The notes under the pieces are model-generated. The model was not told where the DNA came from and did no database searches. It worked only from the letters and a program-made list of their open reading frames with translations. Shown here piece after piece: positions 25,159 to 33,622 of a stretch of DNA of 64,000 nt (the stretch's first letter is position 1; each line of letters starts with the position of its first letter). The DNA lies in NCBI GenBank assembly GCA_035634255.1, contig DASQDI010000079.1, positions 62,001 through 126,000 on the forward strand. Reading direction: 5' to 3'. The position numbers and the translations under genes were made by a program. This DNA comes from DATLMR01 sp035634255. GTDB taxonomy: Bacteria > Acidobacteriota > Blastocatellia > UBA7656.

Positions 25159-25761
25159 GTGAAACTCAAGATCGTTCAGGTAGGCGAGCCCGTGCTCAGG
25201 CAGAGGGCGCGCGCGCTCTCGCCGGAGGACATAAAGAGCCCGTCAACCCAGCAGCTCATCGAGTCCATGAAAGAGACCATGCGCAAGGCCCCCGGCGTCG
25301 GGCTCGCCGCGCCGCAGATAGGCCAGCCCCTTCAGCTCGCCGTCATAGAAGACCGCTCCGAGTACATGAAAGACCTCTCCCCGGAAACCGTGGACGAGCG
25401 CGGCCGCGCGGCCATCCCGTTCCACGTGATAATAAATCCGGAGCTGAAAGTGGTGGAGGCCGGGCCGGCCTACTTCTTCGAAGGGTGCCTCAGCCTCACG
25501 GGATTCACCGCCATAGTCCCGCGCGCGCTGGCCGTGGAGGTGCGGTGCCTGAACGAGCGCGCCGAGCCCGTGACCATCAGGGCGCGCGGCTGGTACGCGC
25601 GAATACTCCAGCACGAGATAGACCACCTGAACGGGAAAGTCTACATCGACCGCATGGAGGCGCGCTCGTTCACGACGATGGACAACTATTCGAAGCACTG
25701 GCTGGACCACCCGGTCGAACACGTGCGGATAAGCCTCGGCCTGGTGCCGTGGAAAAGCTGA
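25159..25761 (+). CDS. def: Peptide deformylase
   Basis: GTG 25159 is preceded by AAGGAGG. The 200-residue protein has all three deformylase motifs: GVGLAAPQIG (residues 46-55), EGCLS (metal ligand C110) and QHEIDHLNG (H152, E153, H156). It removes the formyl group from nascent proteins. The loop between motif I and II (DRSEYMKDLSPETVDERGR) is longer than in E. coli enzyme, as in the plant-mitochondrial-like type 1A group. No fmt gene is adjacent, so it may be a second, non-housekeeping copy; this is inference. Confidence 0.95.
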   Translation: MKLKIVQVGEPVLRQRARALSPEDIKSPSTQQLIESMKETMRKAPGVGLAAPQIGQPLQLAVIEDRSEYMKDLSPETVDERGRAAIPFHVIINPELKVVEAGPAYFFEGCLSLTGFTAIVPRALAVEVRCLNERAEPVTIRARGWYARILQHEIDHLNGKVYIDRMEARSFTTMDNYSKHWLDHPVEHVRISLGLVPWKS

Positions 25762-25795
25762 GGGACGAGCGCGCGACGTCGGAACGGCCGCCGCC

Positions 25796-26467
25796 TTACT
25801 TCGCCCTGCGGCCCGCCGCCTTGAGGATGTAGTCGGAGGCGTCGGGGGTCTTGCAGTTGGTCTCTCCATGATCCACTTCGACTTTGCCGATCCTTTTCGC
25901 GGAGGCGAGGGCCTTCTTCTGCAAGCCGGGACTCCGCAGGCCGATTGCTATCAGGGCCGAATTCATCGCGTCCTTCACGCGGTTCTTGCGCGAGTGAATG
26001 TCCCGCTCGATGGTTTCGAGGAAGGTCTCGAAGTAAGAGTCGTCAAGCTCCGCGTCACTCGCGGCCAGACGCGCCAGCACCAGCCAGCCCGCGCGCCCGA
26101 CCATCTCCGCGCCCGATTTGCTCCACTTCTCCATCCTGCCGCGGGCGTACGGGGTGCGGGCCGCGAACCCGGCGAAGGCGTCGGTGATCGGGTAATTGCT
26201 CAACTCCTTCGCCCACCTGTCGAGCACGGCCGCCTTGACCAGAGATGGGTCGCCTACCATCGTGGCGAGCAAGCGGGCGTCGTGGTTGCCCGATTCCCAG
26301 AGCCTTTCCGCGAGGACCTGATCGACCTTGATCCTCTTCTTCAGAGCCCCGAGCGCGGCGTAACTGACCCCGTAAAGATCACCCTCGACGCCGTGACGCC
26401 TGTAGGTCTTCCGGGTCTGCTCCGAGCCGAGGGCCTTCAACTCCTCCATCGCGTCTTCGTAATTCAT
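25796..26467 (-). CDS. AlkD-like DNA alkylation repair protein
   Basis: The 223-residue protein is made of HEAT-like helical repeats typical of AlkD glycosylases: YGVSYAALGALKKRIK, LWESGNHDARLLATMV, ELSNYPITDAFAGF, and WLVLARLAASDAEL. The AlkD family removes bulky alkylated bases by stacking against the DNA. C-terminal KVEVDHGETNCKTPDASDYI is the conserved tail of this subgroup. It is convergent with the deformylase gene. Confidence 0.88.
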   Translation of the reverse strand: MNYEDAMEELKALGSEQTRKTYRRHGVEGDLYGVSYAALGALKKRIKVDQVLAERLWESGNHDARLLATMVGDPSLVKAAVLDRWAKELSNYPITDAFAGFAARTPYARGRMEKWSKSGAEMVGRAGWLVLARLAASDAELDDSYFETFLETIERDIHSRKNRVKDAMNSALIAIGLRSPGLQKKALASAKRIGKVEVDHGETNCKTPDASDYILKAAGRRAK

Positions 26468-26504
26468 GCCGAGTGCTCAACCTTTCTTAGTCCGGGATTA
26501 GGCC

Positions 26505-26891
26505 TCATGGCTTTGGCCGCTTGAAGTATAAACCATCCAGCTTGGTGCCCCTGACCTCCATCGGCCCCGGCCCGACCATCTCCCACCCTTCGTCTCCAAG
26601 GCGGGCGACGGCCTTAGCGGCGGCCGCGTTGGTCGTCGCGTTGTCCTCAACGTCCACGACGCGCACGCCCGAATCTCTGTAGTAGGTTATCCAGTACACG
26701 CCGGCCCTGCCGCCCACGTACGCGGCCTTTGTGACCACGCAATACTCCCACCTCTGGGGCGGGCTTTCTACCGCGGCCTCCGCCTCGGGCGTGACTGAGC
26801 GGTCTGCCCGGAGACTGCTGAAGAACAGCCCGCCCCCTAGGAATCCGACCGTGAAGATGGCTGCGGCGATAAACTGTCGCATTCTATTCAT
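26505..26891 (-). CDS. Small secreted or membrane-anchored protein (DUF4177-like)
   Basis: ATG 26891 has GGGAGG upstream; longer starts lack a site. The 128-residue product has an N-terminal signal or anchor (residues 5-27). The mature part starts RWEYCVVTKAAYVG and ends ARLGDEGWEMVG then LYFKRPKP, the short W-E-Y ... GWE pattern seen in DUF4177-type proteins. The function is unknown. Confidence 0.65.
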   Translation of the reverse strand: MNRMRQFIAAAIFTVGFLGGGLFFSSLRADRSVTPEAEAAVESPPQRWEYCVVTKAAYVGGRAGVYWITYYRDSGVRVVDVEDNATTNAAAAKAVARLGDEGWEMVGPGPMEVRGTKLDGLYFKRPKP

Positions 26892-27010
26892 CGTCTCTCC
26901 TCCCTGAAGATCGGCAATGTATATCTCCATCAAATAACGCGGGGCGGTCGGAAAAGTGGCAAAATAAAAAGGCCCGCGGCACAGGATCGCAAGCGAGACC
27001 GCGCCGCCCC

Positions 27011-27781
27011 TCACATCCTCCGCTTGAATACCTTGTCGTTCTTCATAACGAAGTGGACCTGCTTGAGCGCCTGAATGTTATCAAGAGGATTTTCGGGAAG
27101 TCCTATGATGTCGGCCGCCAGTCCGGGCTTGATGGCCCCGCGCCGCTTTTCGACCCCGAGCAGCCGCGCGGAGTTGACGGTTAGGGCCCGAAGGATCGAC
27201 TTCGCCGGGACCCCCGCTTCGAGGTACTCGGGGTCGTCGAGGGCCGACCGCCTGACCCTCAGGCCGAACTGCCCCCCGAACGGGGCGATGATGCGGCCCG
27301 CCGCTATGATAGTCGGGCCGGGGACCAACCCCTCGTCGATGGCACGGCGGAGGTCAACGTCCGCGTAGTCGCCCGCGTTGCCCACGTCGCGTACGGTCGT
27401 GAAGCCCGAGTCGAGCATCTCTTTCGCGTGGACGACCCCTTGGATGGCCCGGTAGCCAGTGCGGTCGAGCAGGCTCAGGAGTAGGAAGTCACCCCCGTCG
27501 CGGGGGATTGATAGGAGGGCGCAGAGGTGAGTGTGGCTGTCGAACAGGCCCGGCATTACGGTCGAGCCGGACAGGTCGATGACGTTCGCGCCCTTCGGGA
27601 CCTCAAGTCCCGGCGCGACCGCCGTTATCTTGTCCCGCTCGACGAGTATGACCTGATTCTTCGACACCGCGCCGGGCTCAGGGTCGAGCAGCCTGCCCGC
27701 TTTGATCGCGGTCACCTGCGCGAGCGCGGCGGGAGGGAAGAGCAGCAAGAAGGACAGGACGATGTGCAGGGGAGCTTTCAT
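27011..27781 (-). pseudogene. Amidohydrolase with large in-frame internal deletion
   Basis: Start at ATG 27781. The N-terminal half is a normal secreted amidohydrolase: signal peptide, then LLDPEPGAV, VMPGLFDSHTHL (metal pair His), GFTTVRDVGNAGDYADVDL and the IIAPFGGQFG region. After a stretch near residue 172 the sequence jumps to PAKSILRALTVNSARLLGVE and GLAADIIGLPENPL, the C-terminal end. The total of 256 residues is about 160-170 short of the usual 420, and the missing middle carries the other zinc/lysine ligands. The frame is intact, so it may be translated but should not be a working hydrolase. Confidence 0.75.
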
Positions 27782-27818
27782 GGTGATCTCAGGGGAATCT
27801 TTCTTAAAGCATGCGGCC

Positions 27819-27855
27819 GGCCGGCCCGCGCTTCTATGAAGCCCGCGGGCCGGCC
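27819..27855. terminator. Long GC hairpin between VOC and amidohydrolase genes
   Basis: Perfect 12-base arms GGCCGGCCCGCG (27819-27830) and CGCGGGCCGGCC (27844-27855), with CTTC/GAAG also pairing inside. On the plus strand it is followed after five bases by TTTT. It is most likely a transcript end or processing barrier on the minus strand. Confidence 0.55.
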
Positions 27856-27899
27856 AGCCGTTTTGTCGGTACGTCAAGTTGTTAGGGAGATTCCGAGCG

Positions 27900-28283
27900 T
27901 TACGACGCCGCCGAGTCCTCCTGCATCATGCCGAAGATGTTCGACTCCGTGTCCTTGCAGTAGACGAGCCAGCCGACTCCGGGGATGGCCATCTTCGGCA
28001 TGACTACGGTGCCGCCGATGCTTTCGACTTTAGAGGCCGCCTCGTCCACCGAGGGAACGTCCACGGTGCAAACGTAAGCGGTGACGGCCTGACCGTCGAC
28101 GGGGCCCATTCGCTTCAGCAGCCCGCCGTCGATGCCCGGCTGTTCTTCCGGCCCGGTCCTGATGAGCCAGTAGTCCTGAGGGCCTCCGAACCTTTGAAAC
28201 TGCCAGCCGAAAGCGCTCTCATAAAAGGAGACCGCGCGCTGCGGCTCCTCGGCGTGAATCTCGAAATGTATTACTCTTGGCAT
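27900..28283 (-). CDS. VOC-family protein
   Basis: ATG 28283 is preceded by GGAGG. The 127-residue protein shows one VOC module pair: VIHFEIHAEEPQRAVSFYES, GWQFQRFGG and YCKDTESNIFGMMQ. This is the single-domain arrangement of PhnB/glyoxalase-like proteins used in resistance or cofactor roles. It is not the neighbour of a regulator; the substrate is unknown. Confidence 0.85.
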   Translation of the reverse strand: MPRVIHFEIHAEEPQRAVSFYESAFGWQFQRFGGPQDYWLIRTGPEEQPGIDGGLLKRMGPVDGQAVTAYVCTVDVPSVDEAASKVESIGGTVVMPKMAIPGVGWLVYCKDTESNIFGMMQEDSAAS

Positions 28284-28479
28284 GGTTGTTCTGTTCCTCC
28301 AGATCAATGTCGAACAACCCTCTCAACTGCCTGTAGTAAAGGTGCGTCATCGTTTTTCTGTTTCGCGGTTTTACCAACCCGCTTTCTTTTCATCCCCACG
28401 GGCTCGGCCACTCGGACCAATGGTTGCGAGACATGTTGGCTACGATTCTTTTCGGGCGCAGGTTCCGGGCCGGAGGGTC

Positions 28480-28857
28480 TCACACGGGCTGAATCGCGAT
28501 GACCGCCTGCTTCGTCTTTCTCAGCCGGCTGAAGAAGTCCCCGAACCGCTTCAGCCACCCGTATTTCTTAGTCAGCAACTCCTGGCCGCGCGCCGCCTCA
28601 GCCCCATCGACCATTCGGGCCTTCGCGTCGACCCAGTCGCCCTTGAGCGAGCCGCGAACGTCGCAGGGGGCGATCCGCACGTTCGGATTATTTCGCACCC
28701 TCTTCACCTTGCCCGCGTCGGCGCGCGAGTAGACGTAGAGCGTCCCGCCTTCGCGCGCGAACCACACGGGGGTGTCCACGGGCGTCCCGCTCTTCCTGTA
28801 CGTCTTAAGGTTTATATACTTCTCGTTCGCGAACCGGGCCAGCTTGTCGTCATTCAT
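28480..28857 (-). CDS. PPOX-class F420/FMN-dependent oxidoreductase
   Basis: The 125-residue protein has the split-barrel pattern of the pyridoxamine 5'-phosphate oxidase-like group: YINLKTYRKSGTPVDTPVWF, TLYVYSRADAGKVKRVRNNP and VRIAPCDVRGSLKG. It reads as a complete TIGR03668-type domain. The start overlaps the stop of the ClpX-like gene by four bases (ATGA), so the two are co-translated. Cofactor (F420 or FMN) is not decided by the sequence. Confidence 0.85.
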   Translation of the reverse strand: MNDDKLARFANEKYINLKTYRKSGTPVDTPVWFAREGGTLYVYSRADAGKVKRVRNNPNVRIAPCDVRGSLKGDWVDAKARMVDGAEAARGQELLTKKYGWLKRFGDFFSRLRKTKQAVIAIQPV

Positions 28858-30002
28858 AGGGCGCGGACCTCGCTCTCAAGCCGTCCGGCCTTAAGGTCTA
28901 TCAGCACCTCGGCGTTCGTGGCGCGCATGAAAGTCTCGAAGGCCGCGCGCTCCACCGCCGCCACGACCTCCGTCTGCAACCCGCGAGCGCCGGTGCCGCG
29001 CCTCAGGCTGCGCGCGACGATGTGCTCAAGCGCGGCGTCCGTCACGTTCAGTCGCAGGCCCTCGCCCTCGAACTCGCGCCGGAACTGCGGCAGCACGTTG
29101 TCGACCAGGATGCGCCGCAGGGTTTCAGGCGGGAGCGGGGGGAAGCTGACGATTCGCGAGAACCTGCCGACCAGTTCCGGCAGGAAGCCGTACTTCTGAA
29201 AGGACCCGACCTCTTCGAGGCTCAGCTCGCTCGACTCGTTCCCGTTCGCGTTCCGAAAGCCTATGCTGGCCCTCGTGGTCTGAAGCAGGTCGTCGAGGCC
29301 CGAGAACGCCCCGCACGCGATGAACGGGATGTCCTGAGTAGACAGCTCGATTCGGTAGCCATACTGCGAGTACCCGTAATCCATCGGCACTACCACGTCG
29401 GTGCCCTGCAACATCGCGAGCAACTCCCTCTGCACCCCGTAGCCCGACACGTCCTTGGTCGTGCCCTGCCCGGCGAAGCGGGCGTTGCTGCCGGACGAGG
29501 CGATCTTATCGAACTCGTCGAGGCAGACCACCCCGCAGGACGCCATGAAAGGGTTGCCGCCGGAGTTTATTATGAGCCGGGTCAGGACGGTCCGCACGTC
29601 GTCGCCGATGTAGCCGCTCTCGGTGAAGCTGGTTATATCGACGATGACCGTGGGCAGTTTCAGTATGTTTTGAAACAGCAGCTCGACCAGGAAGGTCTTG
29701 CCGCACCCCGTGGGGCCGAGCATCAGGATGTTCTGCTTGGGAGGGAGAGCGCTCCTGGGCTCGCCCTCGACGTGCAGACGCTTGAGCCTGCGGACGTGGC
29801 GGTAAGCCATCAGGGCCAGAGCCCGCCTCTGCTCGTCCTGCCCCTTGTAGCCGAGCCGCTCCAACTCGTCCGCGATGGCGGGAGGGGAGAGGACCGGCAG
29901 GGCGGCGACGAAGGCGCGGAAAGACTCGCGGTAATGCCGGGAGGTGTCCTCGTCTTCGAACGGGTCTCCGTGTTGGTTCTGTTCGGGCAACGTGAATTTC
30001 AT
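28854..30002 (-). CDS. ClpX-like AAA+ ATPase lacking the zinc-binding domain
   Basis: A 382-residue AAA+ protein of the ClpX type: Walker A GPTGCGKT (96-103), pore loop ESGYIGDD (Y131), Walker B CLDEFDK (D162, E163) and sensor-2-like RRGTGARGLQ. The IGF tripeptide that docks ClpX onto ClpP is preserved (residues 247-249, ASIGFRN). The N-terminal C4 zinc domain of ClpX is missing and replaced by an acidic helical stretch. No clpP lies beside it; a PPOX protein follows in the same operon. It is therefore a specialised unfoldase, likely not the housekeeping ClpX. Confidence 0.85.
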   Translation of the reverse strand: MKFTLPEQNQHGDPFEDEDTSRHYRESFRAFVAALPVLSPPAIADELERLGYKGQDEQRRALALMAYRHVRRLKRLHVEGEPRSALPPKQNILMLGPTGCGKTFLVELLFQNILKLPTVIVDITSFTESGYIGDDVRTVLTRLIINSGGNPFMASCGVVCLDEFDKIASSGSNARFAGQGTTKDVSGYGVQRELLAMLQGTDVVVPMDYGYSQYGYRIELSTQDIPFIACGAFSGLDDLLQTTRASIGFRNANGNESSELSLEEVGSFQKYGFLPELVGRFSRIVSFPPLPPETLRRILVDNVLPQFRREFEGEGLRLNVTDAALEHIVARSLRRGTGARGLQTEVVAAVERAAFETFMRATNAEVLIDLKAGRLESEVRAL

Positions 30003-30142
30003 CGTCTCTCTCTGCCGGATGATCTCGAACGACGCCTGAGCGCGAAGCTCCGTCTAATAGTATGCCTCAGCTTTTTTCTTCGCCACCTTCTTATTGAAAG
30101 AAGGGTCGGGGGTAAGAGTTCGGTGCTCGGGGGGCAGGGAAG

Positions 30143-30237
30143 GGATTCTATAAAGAGAGTTCGGAATGATTAAGGCGCGGGGCGTGTCGCTCACCGGCCC
30201 CCGGCCCCTGAGCCCTGACCCCTGAGCTGTCGCAGCA
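30143..30237 (+). repeat. Dispersed intergenic repeat, copy A
   Basis: Core GGATTCTATAAAGAGAGT at 30143-30160 followed by a GC-rich stretch of CCCCTGGCCCCTGA-type repeats up to 30237. The same core occurs inverted at 42170-42187 with the same CCCTGA repeats. This copy runs into the last codons of the small gene at 30191. Confidence 0.6.
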
Positions 30238-30418
30238 GCGTTTCGAGCAGGCGGAGCCTCTGCCGTTTGTAGGCTATCGTGCGGTCAAAATCGGCTGACG
30301 CATCCTGCATCTCGATCCACGCGCGCAGGGTCCTGATGTGGTCCGTCGCGGCTTCGAAGAAGTTATCCTCGGCTTCTTTTACCACTGCTTCCAAATGCTC
30401 GCTTGTAACTGCGTTCAT
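30191..30418 (-). CDS. Small helical protein
   Basis: A 75-residue protein starting at ATG 30418, preceded by AGAGGTGA. It is acidic then basic and strongly helical (VVKEAEDNFFEAATDHIRTL, then YKRQRLRLLETLLRQLR). The C-terminal tail GQGSGAGGR is encoded by the dispersed repeat copy A. The family is not recognised. It resembles a short coiled-coil or toxin/antitoxin-sized protein, but no partner gene is present. Confidence 0.55.
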   Translation of the reverse strand: MNAVTSEHLEAVVKEAEDNFFEAATDHIRTLRAWIEMQDASADFDRTIAYKRQRLRLLETLLRQLRGQGSGAGGR

Positions 30419-30831
30419 GCGTCACCTCTAATGGTCCGATATGATCAACCGGAAGAAATATTCAATTATTCCCGTACACTGCAATCTCCATACCTCTTGG
30501 TAGCTACATACCCGACCGGCTTAAAAAGATTCCACGGCGGGCCGGGGAGGCAAAAATTTCTCATCCCTGGGAGGAGGCTGCGTAATTATTACCGCCGCGG
30601 ACGGGAAAGCGTACAGTAAGGTCAATTGCAAAACTCGCCTAATTGACAATTCCGCCGGTGCGGATTAGAGTTTTGCAGGCTGCACCCGCGATCTGCCCGG
30701 ACCGCTTTTTACGCCGGGGCGGGTGAACCGCGCGGGGCTTGCAGGTGGCGTCCGGCCGCCCGGTCCTTGCGAATGAGAGGATTGGAGCCTCAGTTCTCAT
30801 GGATGGATTTTAAGTGAGAAAGGATAAAGAC
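30419..30831. other. Intergenic region upstream of the peroxiredoxin
   Basis: No gene supported. It contains the promoter at 30643-30671 and about 160 bases of GC-rich leader; I see no recognisable riboswitch in the leader. Confidence 0.5.
30643..30671 (+). promoter_or_regulatory. Promoter of the peroxiredoxin gene
   Basis: Consensus -35 TTGACA (30643-30648), 17-base spacer, -10 TAGAGT (30666-30671). This is a good housekeeping-type promoter about 155 bases before the coding start. Confidence 0.65.
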
Positions 30832-31470
30832 ATGGCAATAAGAATTGGTGATACCGCACCTGACTTTACGGCTGAAACGACCGAAGGCACGATCAACTTC
30901 CACGAGTGGATCGGTGATAACTGGGCCGTTCTCTTCTCTCATCCCAAAGATTTCACCCCCGTCTGTACCACCGAACTCGGGGAGGTCGCGCGCCTCAAGC
31001 CCGAGTTCGACAAGCGCAACGTGAAGGTCATCGGACTGAGCGTCGACCCGTCGGACTCCCATCACAAGTGGGCCGAGGACATAAAAGAGACTCAGGGCCA
31101 CGCGCTCAACTTCCCGGTCATCGCCGACTCGGACCGGAAGGTGTCGGACCTTTACGACATGATCCACCCGAACGCCAACGACACTCTGACGGTCCGGTCC
31201 GTATTCGTCATCGGCCCGGACAAGAAAGTTAAGCTGATGATCACCTACCCGGCGAGCACGGGGCGGAACTTCGAAGAGATCCTGCGCGTGATCGACTCCC
31301 TGCAACTGACCGCCAACTACAGCGTGGCGACGCCGGTCAACTGGAGGGACGGGGACGACTGCATAATCGTCCCCGCGCTCTCCGACGAGCAGGCGAAGGA
31401 GAAGTTCCCCGGCGGGTGGAAGACCCTGAAGCCGTACCTGAGGATGGTCTCCCAGCCCAACAAGCAGTAA
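30832..31470 (+). CDS. 1-Cys peroxiredoxin (Prx6-type)
   Basis: Start at ATG 30832 with AAAGGA upstream. The 212-residue protein has the peroxidatic motif DFTPVCTTE (C45) and the long C-terminal extension of the Prx6 group (TTPVNWRDGDDCIIVP-like stretch, then FPGGWKTLKPYLRMV). Prx6 enzymes reduce peroxides with one active cysteine and an external thiol. It is single-gene, with its own promoter and terminator. Confidence 0.93.
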   Translation: MAIRIGDTAPDFTAETTEGTINFHEWIGDNWAVLFSHPKDFTPVCTTELGEVARLKPEFDKRNVKVIGLSVDPSDSHHKWAEDIKETQGHALNFPVIADSDRKVSDLYDMIHPNANDTLTVRSVFVIGPDKKVKLMITYPASTGRNFEEILRVIDSLQLTANYSVATPVNWRDGDDCIIVPALSDEQAKEKFPGGWKTLKPYLRMVSQPNKQ

Positions 31471-31495
31471 CCTTCAACCGCCCGGTTCCCGCACG

Positions 31496-31525
31496 AAGAG
31501 GGAAGGCCGAAAAGCCTTCCCTCTT
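31496..31525 (+). terminator. Intrinsic terminator of the peroxiredoxin gene
   Basis: AAGAGGGAAGGC pairs with GCCTTCCCTCTT (12 base pairs, CGAAAA loop), followed by CTCGTT. The T-run is short. Confidence 0.75.
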
Positions 31526-31663
31526 CTCGTTAATCCGACCTGCTCTCGGCCGCCCCGCCCAGCGTCACCGAGCGGAAGACCGCTCTGATCGAGGCTCAGC
31601 CCGCCGTGGATTCGAAGCGCGAGACAGGGAAGATGCTTCGGACCGATGACCGCGCCTGAAATA

Positions 31664-32689
31664 TCAGAGCACTTCGCGCCGCAACTCGGGGAAGACTTTT
31701 GACACCTTGCCGAGCAGGTAATCTCCGTACGTCCCGGTGAATTCGTGAACGCTCGCGCGGTCCCATCGCTCGTCGCGGTCGTCGCGCGCTCGGGAGGGGC
31801 CGCCGAGTTCAATCGGCTTCACTTCCGCGTCGAAGTTAGGGTCGAAGAAGAAAGGGAATGAAAGCCTATCGCGCCCCGAGGCGTTTTGCACGCGGTGGGG
31901 CGTGGAGCGGTAGAGGCCGCTCGTCATTCGGTCCAGCATGTCGCCTATGTTGCAGACGAATGAGCCCGCGACCGGAGGCGCGGCGACCCACCGCGACCTC
32001 GACTTAACCTGCAAGCCGCCCGACTCGTCCTGTTTTAGGATCGTCAGCACTCCGTAATCCGTGTGCTCTCCCACCCCCCACGCCTTCTCGCCTCCGGGAG
32101 CGCCGGCCGACGGGGGGTAGTTGAAGATGCGAAACAGGACGAACGGGTCCGACGTGTAGCGGTCCGAGAAGTAAGAATCTTCAAGGCCGAGGCTCAAGGC
32201 GATGCCGGACATCAAGGCATGTCCCAGGAGGGTCATCACCGACATGTAACCGAGCACCGTCTCCCGGAAGAGAGGCAGGTCGGAGGGGAAGAGATTTCGC
32301 CCGTGCATCGGGGTCCCGGCTTTGACCATCGGGTGATCGTCTTCCAGTTCGGCCCCGAAATAGATGCCTTCTTTCAGGTCGGGCCTGCCCGAGGTCAACT
32401 CGCCCCCCACGGGGAAATAACCCCTCCAGGCTTTGCCGCCCTTCGACATGCTGATCTCAAGCTTCCTCTCAGGCTCTCTGGCGAAGAACTCGCGGCTGAG
32501 ACGCTCCAAGGTGCGTTGCAACCCCTCATCCACCCCATGATTGACGGCGTAAAAGAAGCCGCAATCCCGGCAGGCCCGCCCGATCCGGTCGGCGACCGCG
32601 CGGCGGTCCCCCTTGCCCGACACGAGCGCGCCCACGTCGATGATCGGAATCCGCGAAGAATCTCCCGCCTCGGGTCTTAAGATGTCCAT
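31664..32689 (-). CDS. 2-oxoglutarate/Fe(II) oxygenase, isopenicillin N synthase-like
   Basis: The 341-residue protein has the N-terminal DIOX_N region (IPIIDVGALVSGK) and the catalytic jelly roll. Fe ligands are in GEHTDYGVLTIL (H and D) and STPHRVQNAS (H), with the 2OG-binding RLSFPFFFD. This group includes 2OG-dependent hydroxylases and isopenicillin N synthase. The substrate is unknown. The upstream gene on the same strand is a small kinase-like protein. Confidence 0.9.
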   Translation of the reverse strand: MDILRPEAGDSSRIPIIDVGALVSGKGDRRAVADRIGRACRDCGFFYAVNHGVDEGLQRTLERLSREFFAREPERKLEISMSKGGKAWRGYFPVGGELTSGRPDLKEGIYFGAELEDDHPMVKAGTPMHGRNLFPSDLPLFRETVLGYMSVMTLLGHALMSGIALSLGLEDSYFSDRYTSDPFVLFRIFNYPPSAGAPGGEKAWGVGEHTDYGVLTILKQDESGGLQVKSRSRWVAAPPVAGSFVCNIGDMLDRMTSGLYRSTPHRVQNASGRDRLSFPFFFDPNFDAEVKPIELGGPSRARDDRDERWDRASVHEFTGTYGDYLLGKVSKVFPELRREVL

Positions 32690-32699
32690 CAGGCTTCCC

Positions 32700-33230
32700 C
32701 TAAAGATCGAACCGCGCTTTGATCCTCGAAACGGCCTCTTCCGCCGGCAGGTCCGTATTGTCGATGCTCAGACCCTCCCTCCCCGGCACGGCGGAGAAGA
32801 GTTCATACCGCCCCATCACTTCTTTCAGAGTCTCTACGGTCCCGATCTTGCCGAACTTCCTCCTCGACTCCGCGACGACCCTCTCTTCCAGACGCCTCGC
32901 GTCGCAATATAGCTGCACGAAGCAGACCTCCCCGCCATGCCGCTCGACGGCGGACGTGATTCGGTCGATGAATCGATTGTCCTGAGGGTTCGCGTAGACG
33001 AAGGTGAAGATCAGGCCGTCGATCTTCTCGCGGGCCGCCTCCTCGATCAGGTCGATTCGGATCTTATCGACCAGCCTGACGAAAGGCGCGGTCCCGAAGT
33101 CGAATACCGCCCCGACGCAATCGACCGTCAGATGGTTGTGAAAGAGCCGAAACCCGGTCGAGGCCGCCAGCGACGACGCCACGGTGAGTTTTCCGGCGGC
33201 CGGGGGGCCGTAAATCAGAACCAGTCTCAT
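32700..33230 (-). CDS. P-loop nucleotide-binding protein, shikimate/adenylate kinase-like
   Basis: The ATG at 33230 begins RLVLIYGPPAAGKLTVA (Walker A at GPPAAGKLT); the earlier frame start has no ribosome site. The 176-residue protein continues HNHLTVDCVG and DGLIFTFVYANPQDN (Walker B-like) and ends EEAVSRIKARFDL. It fits the AAA_18/chloramphenicol phosphotransferase-like group of small kinases. It ends ten bases before the 2OG oxygenase start, so the pair is probably co-transcribed. Confidence 0.8.
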   Translation of the reverse strand: MRLVLIYGPPAAGKLTVASSLAASTGFRLFHNHLTVDCVGAVFDFGTAPFVRLVDKIRIDLIEEAAREKIDGLIFTFVYANPQDNRFIDRITSAVERHGGEVCFVQLYCDARRLEERVVAESRRKFGKIGTVETLKEVMGRYELFSAVPGREGLSIDNTDLPAEEAVSRIKARFDL

Positions 33231-33622
33231 ATCGATCTTCAATTCTTCTTCATCGTAGCGCGGCTGTCCAGGACGGAAGGCCCACATGTAAATCGACGCA
33301 TGTCTTTAACACCGGGGGCACGAAAAGTAAACAGAAGACGCTCCATCGAAAAAGAAACTCTGGTTTGCATTCTTCGCGTAGCAGGTGGAATCAAACAACT
33401 TTCCGCTATATAGTTCGCACTTCCGCTGGCTGTCCCTTCGGACAGGACCTGGTGATTTTTACAGCCCTGGATCGAATCTGATCCTACCATTCAGCAGTTC
33501 TTAGGTCATTAAAATCCCTGAAGCCCGATCTGAACTCACGCTGTCCCACTCACCGGACGCGCGAGCGGGCGAATCTGTCGTACGAATGCGCTTTTGAATG
33601 TTCGACTCTTGATGGAGAATTT
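33231..33622. other. Intergenic region without supported gene
   Basis: About 390 bases, AT-richer than the neighbours, between divergent genes. It holds a short CTGTCC-CTTC-GGACAG hairpin near 33430. The only candidate frame (33239-33490 minus, 83 residues) has no family match and no clear site. Confidence 0.5.

Noticed and set aside
33239..33490. Minus-strand frame of 83 residues between divergent genes
   Set aside because: No family match and no convincing ribosome site.
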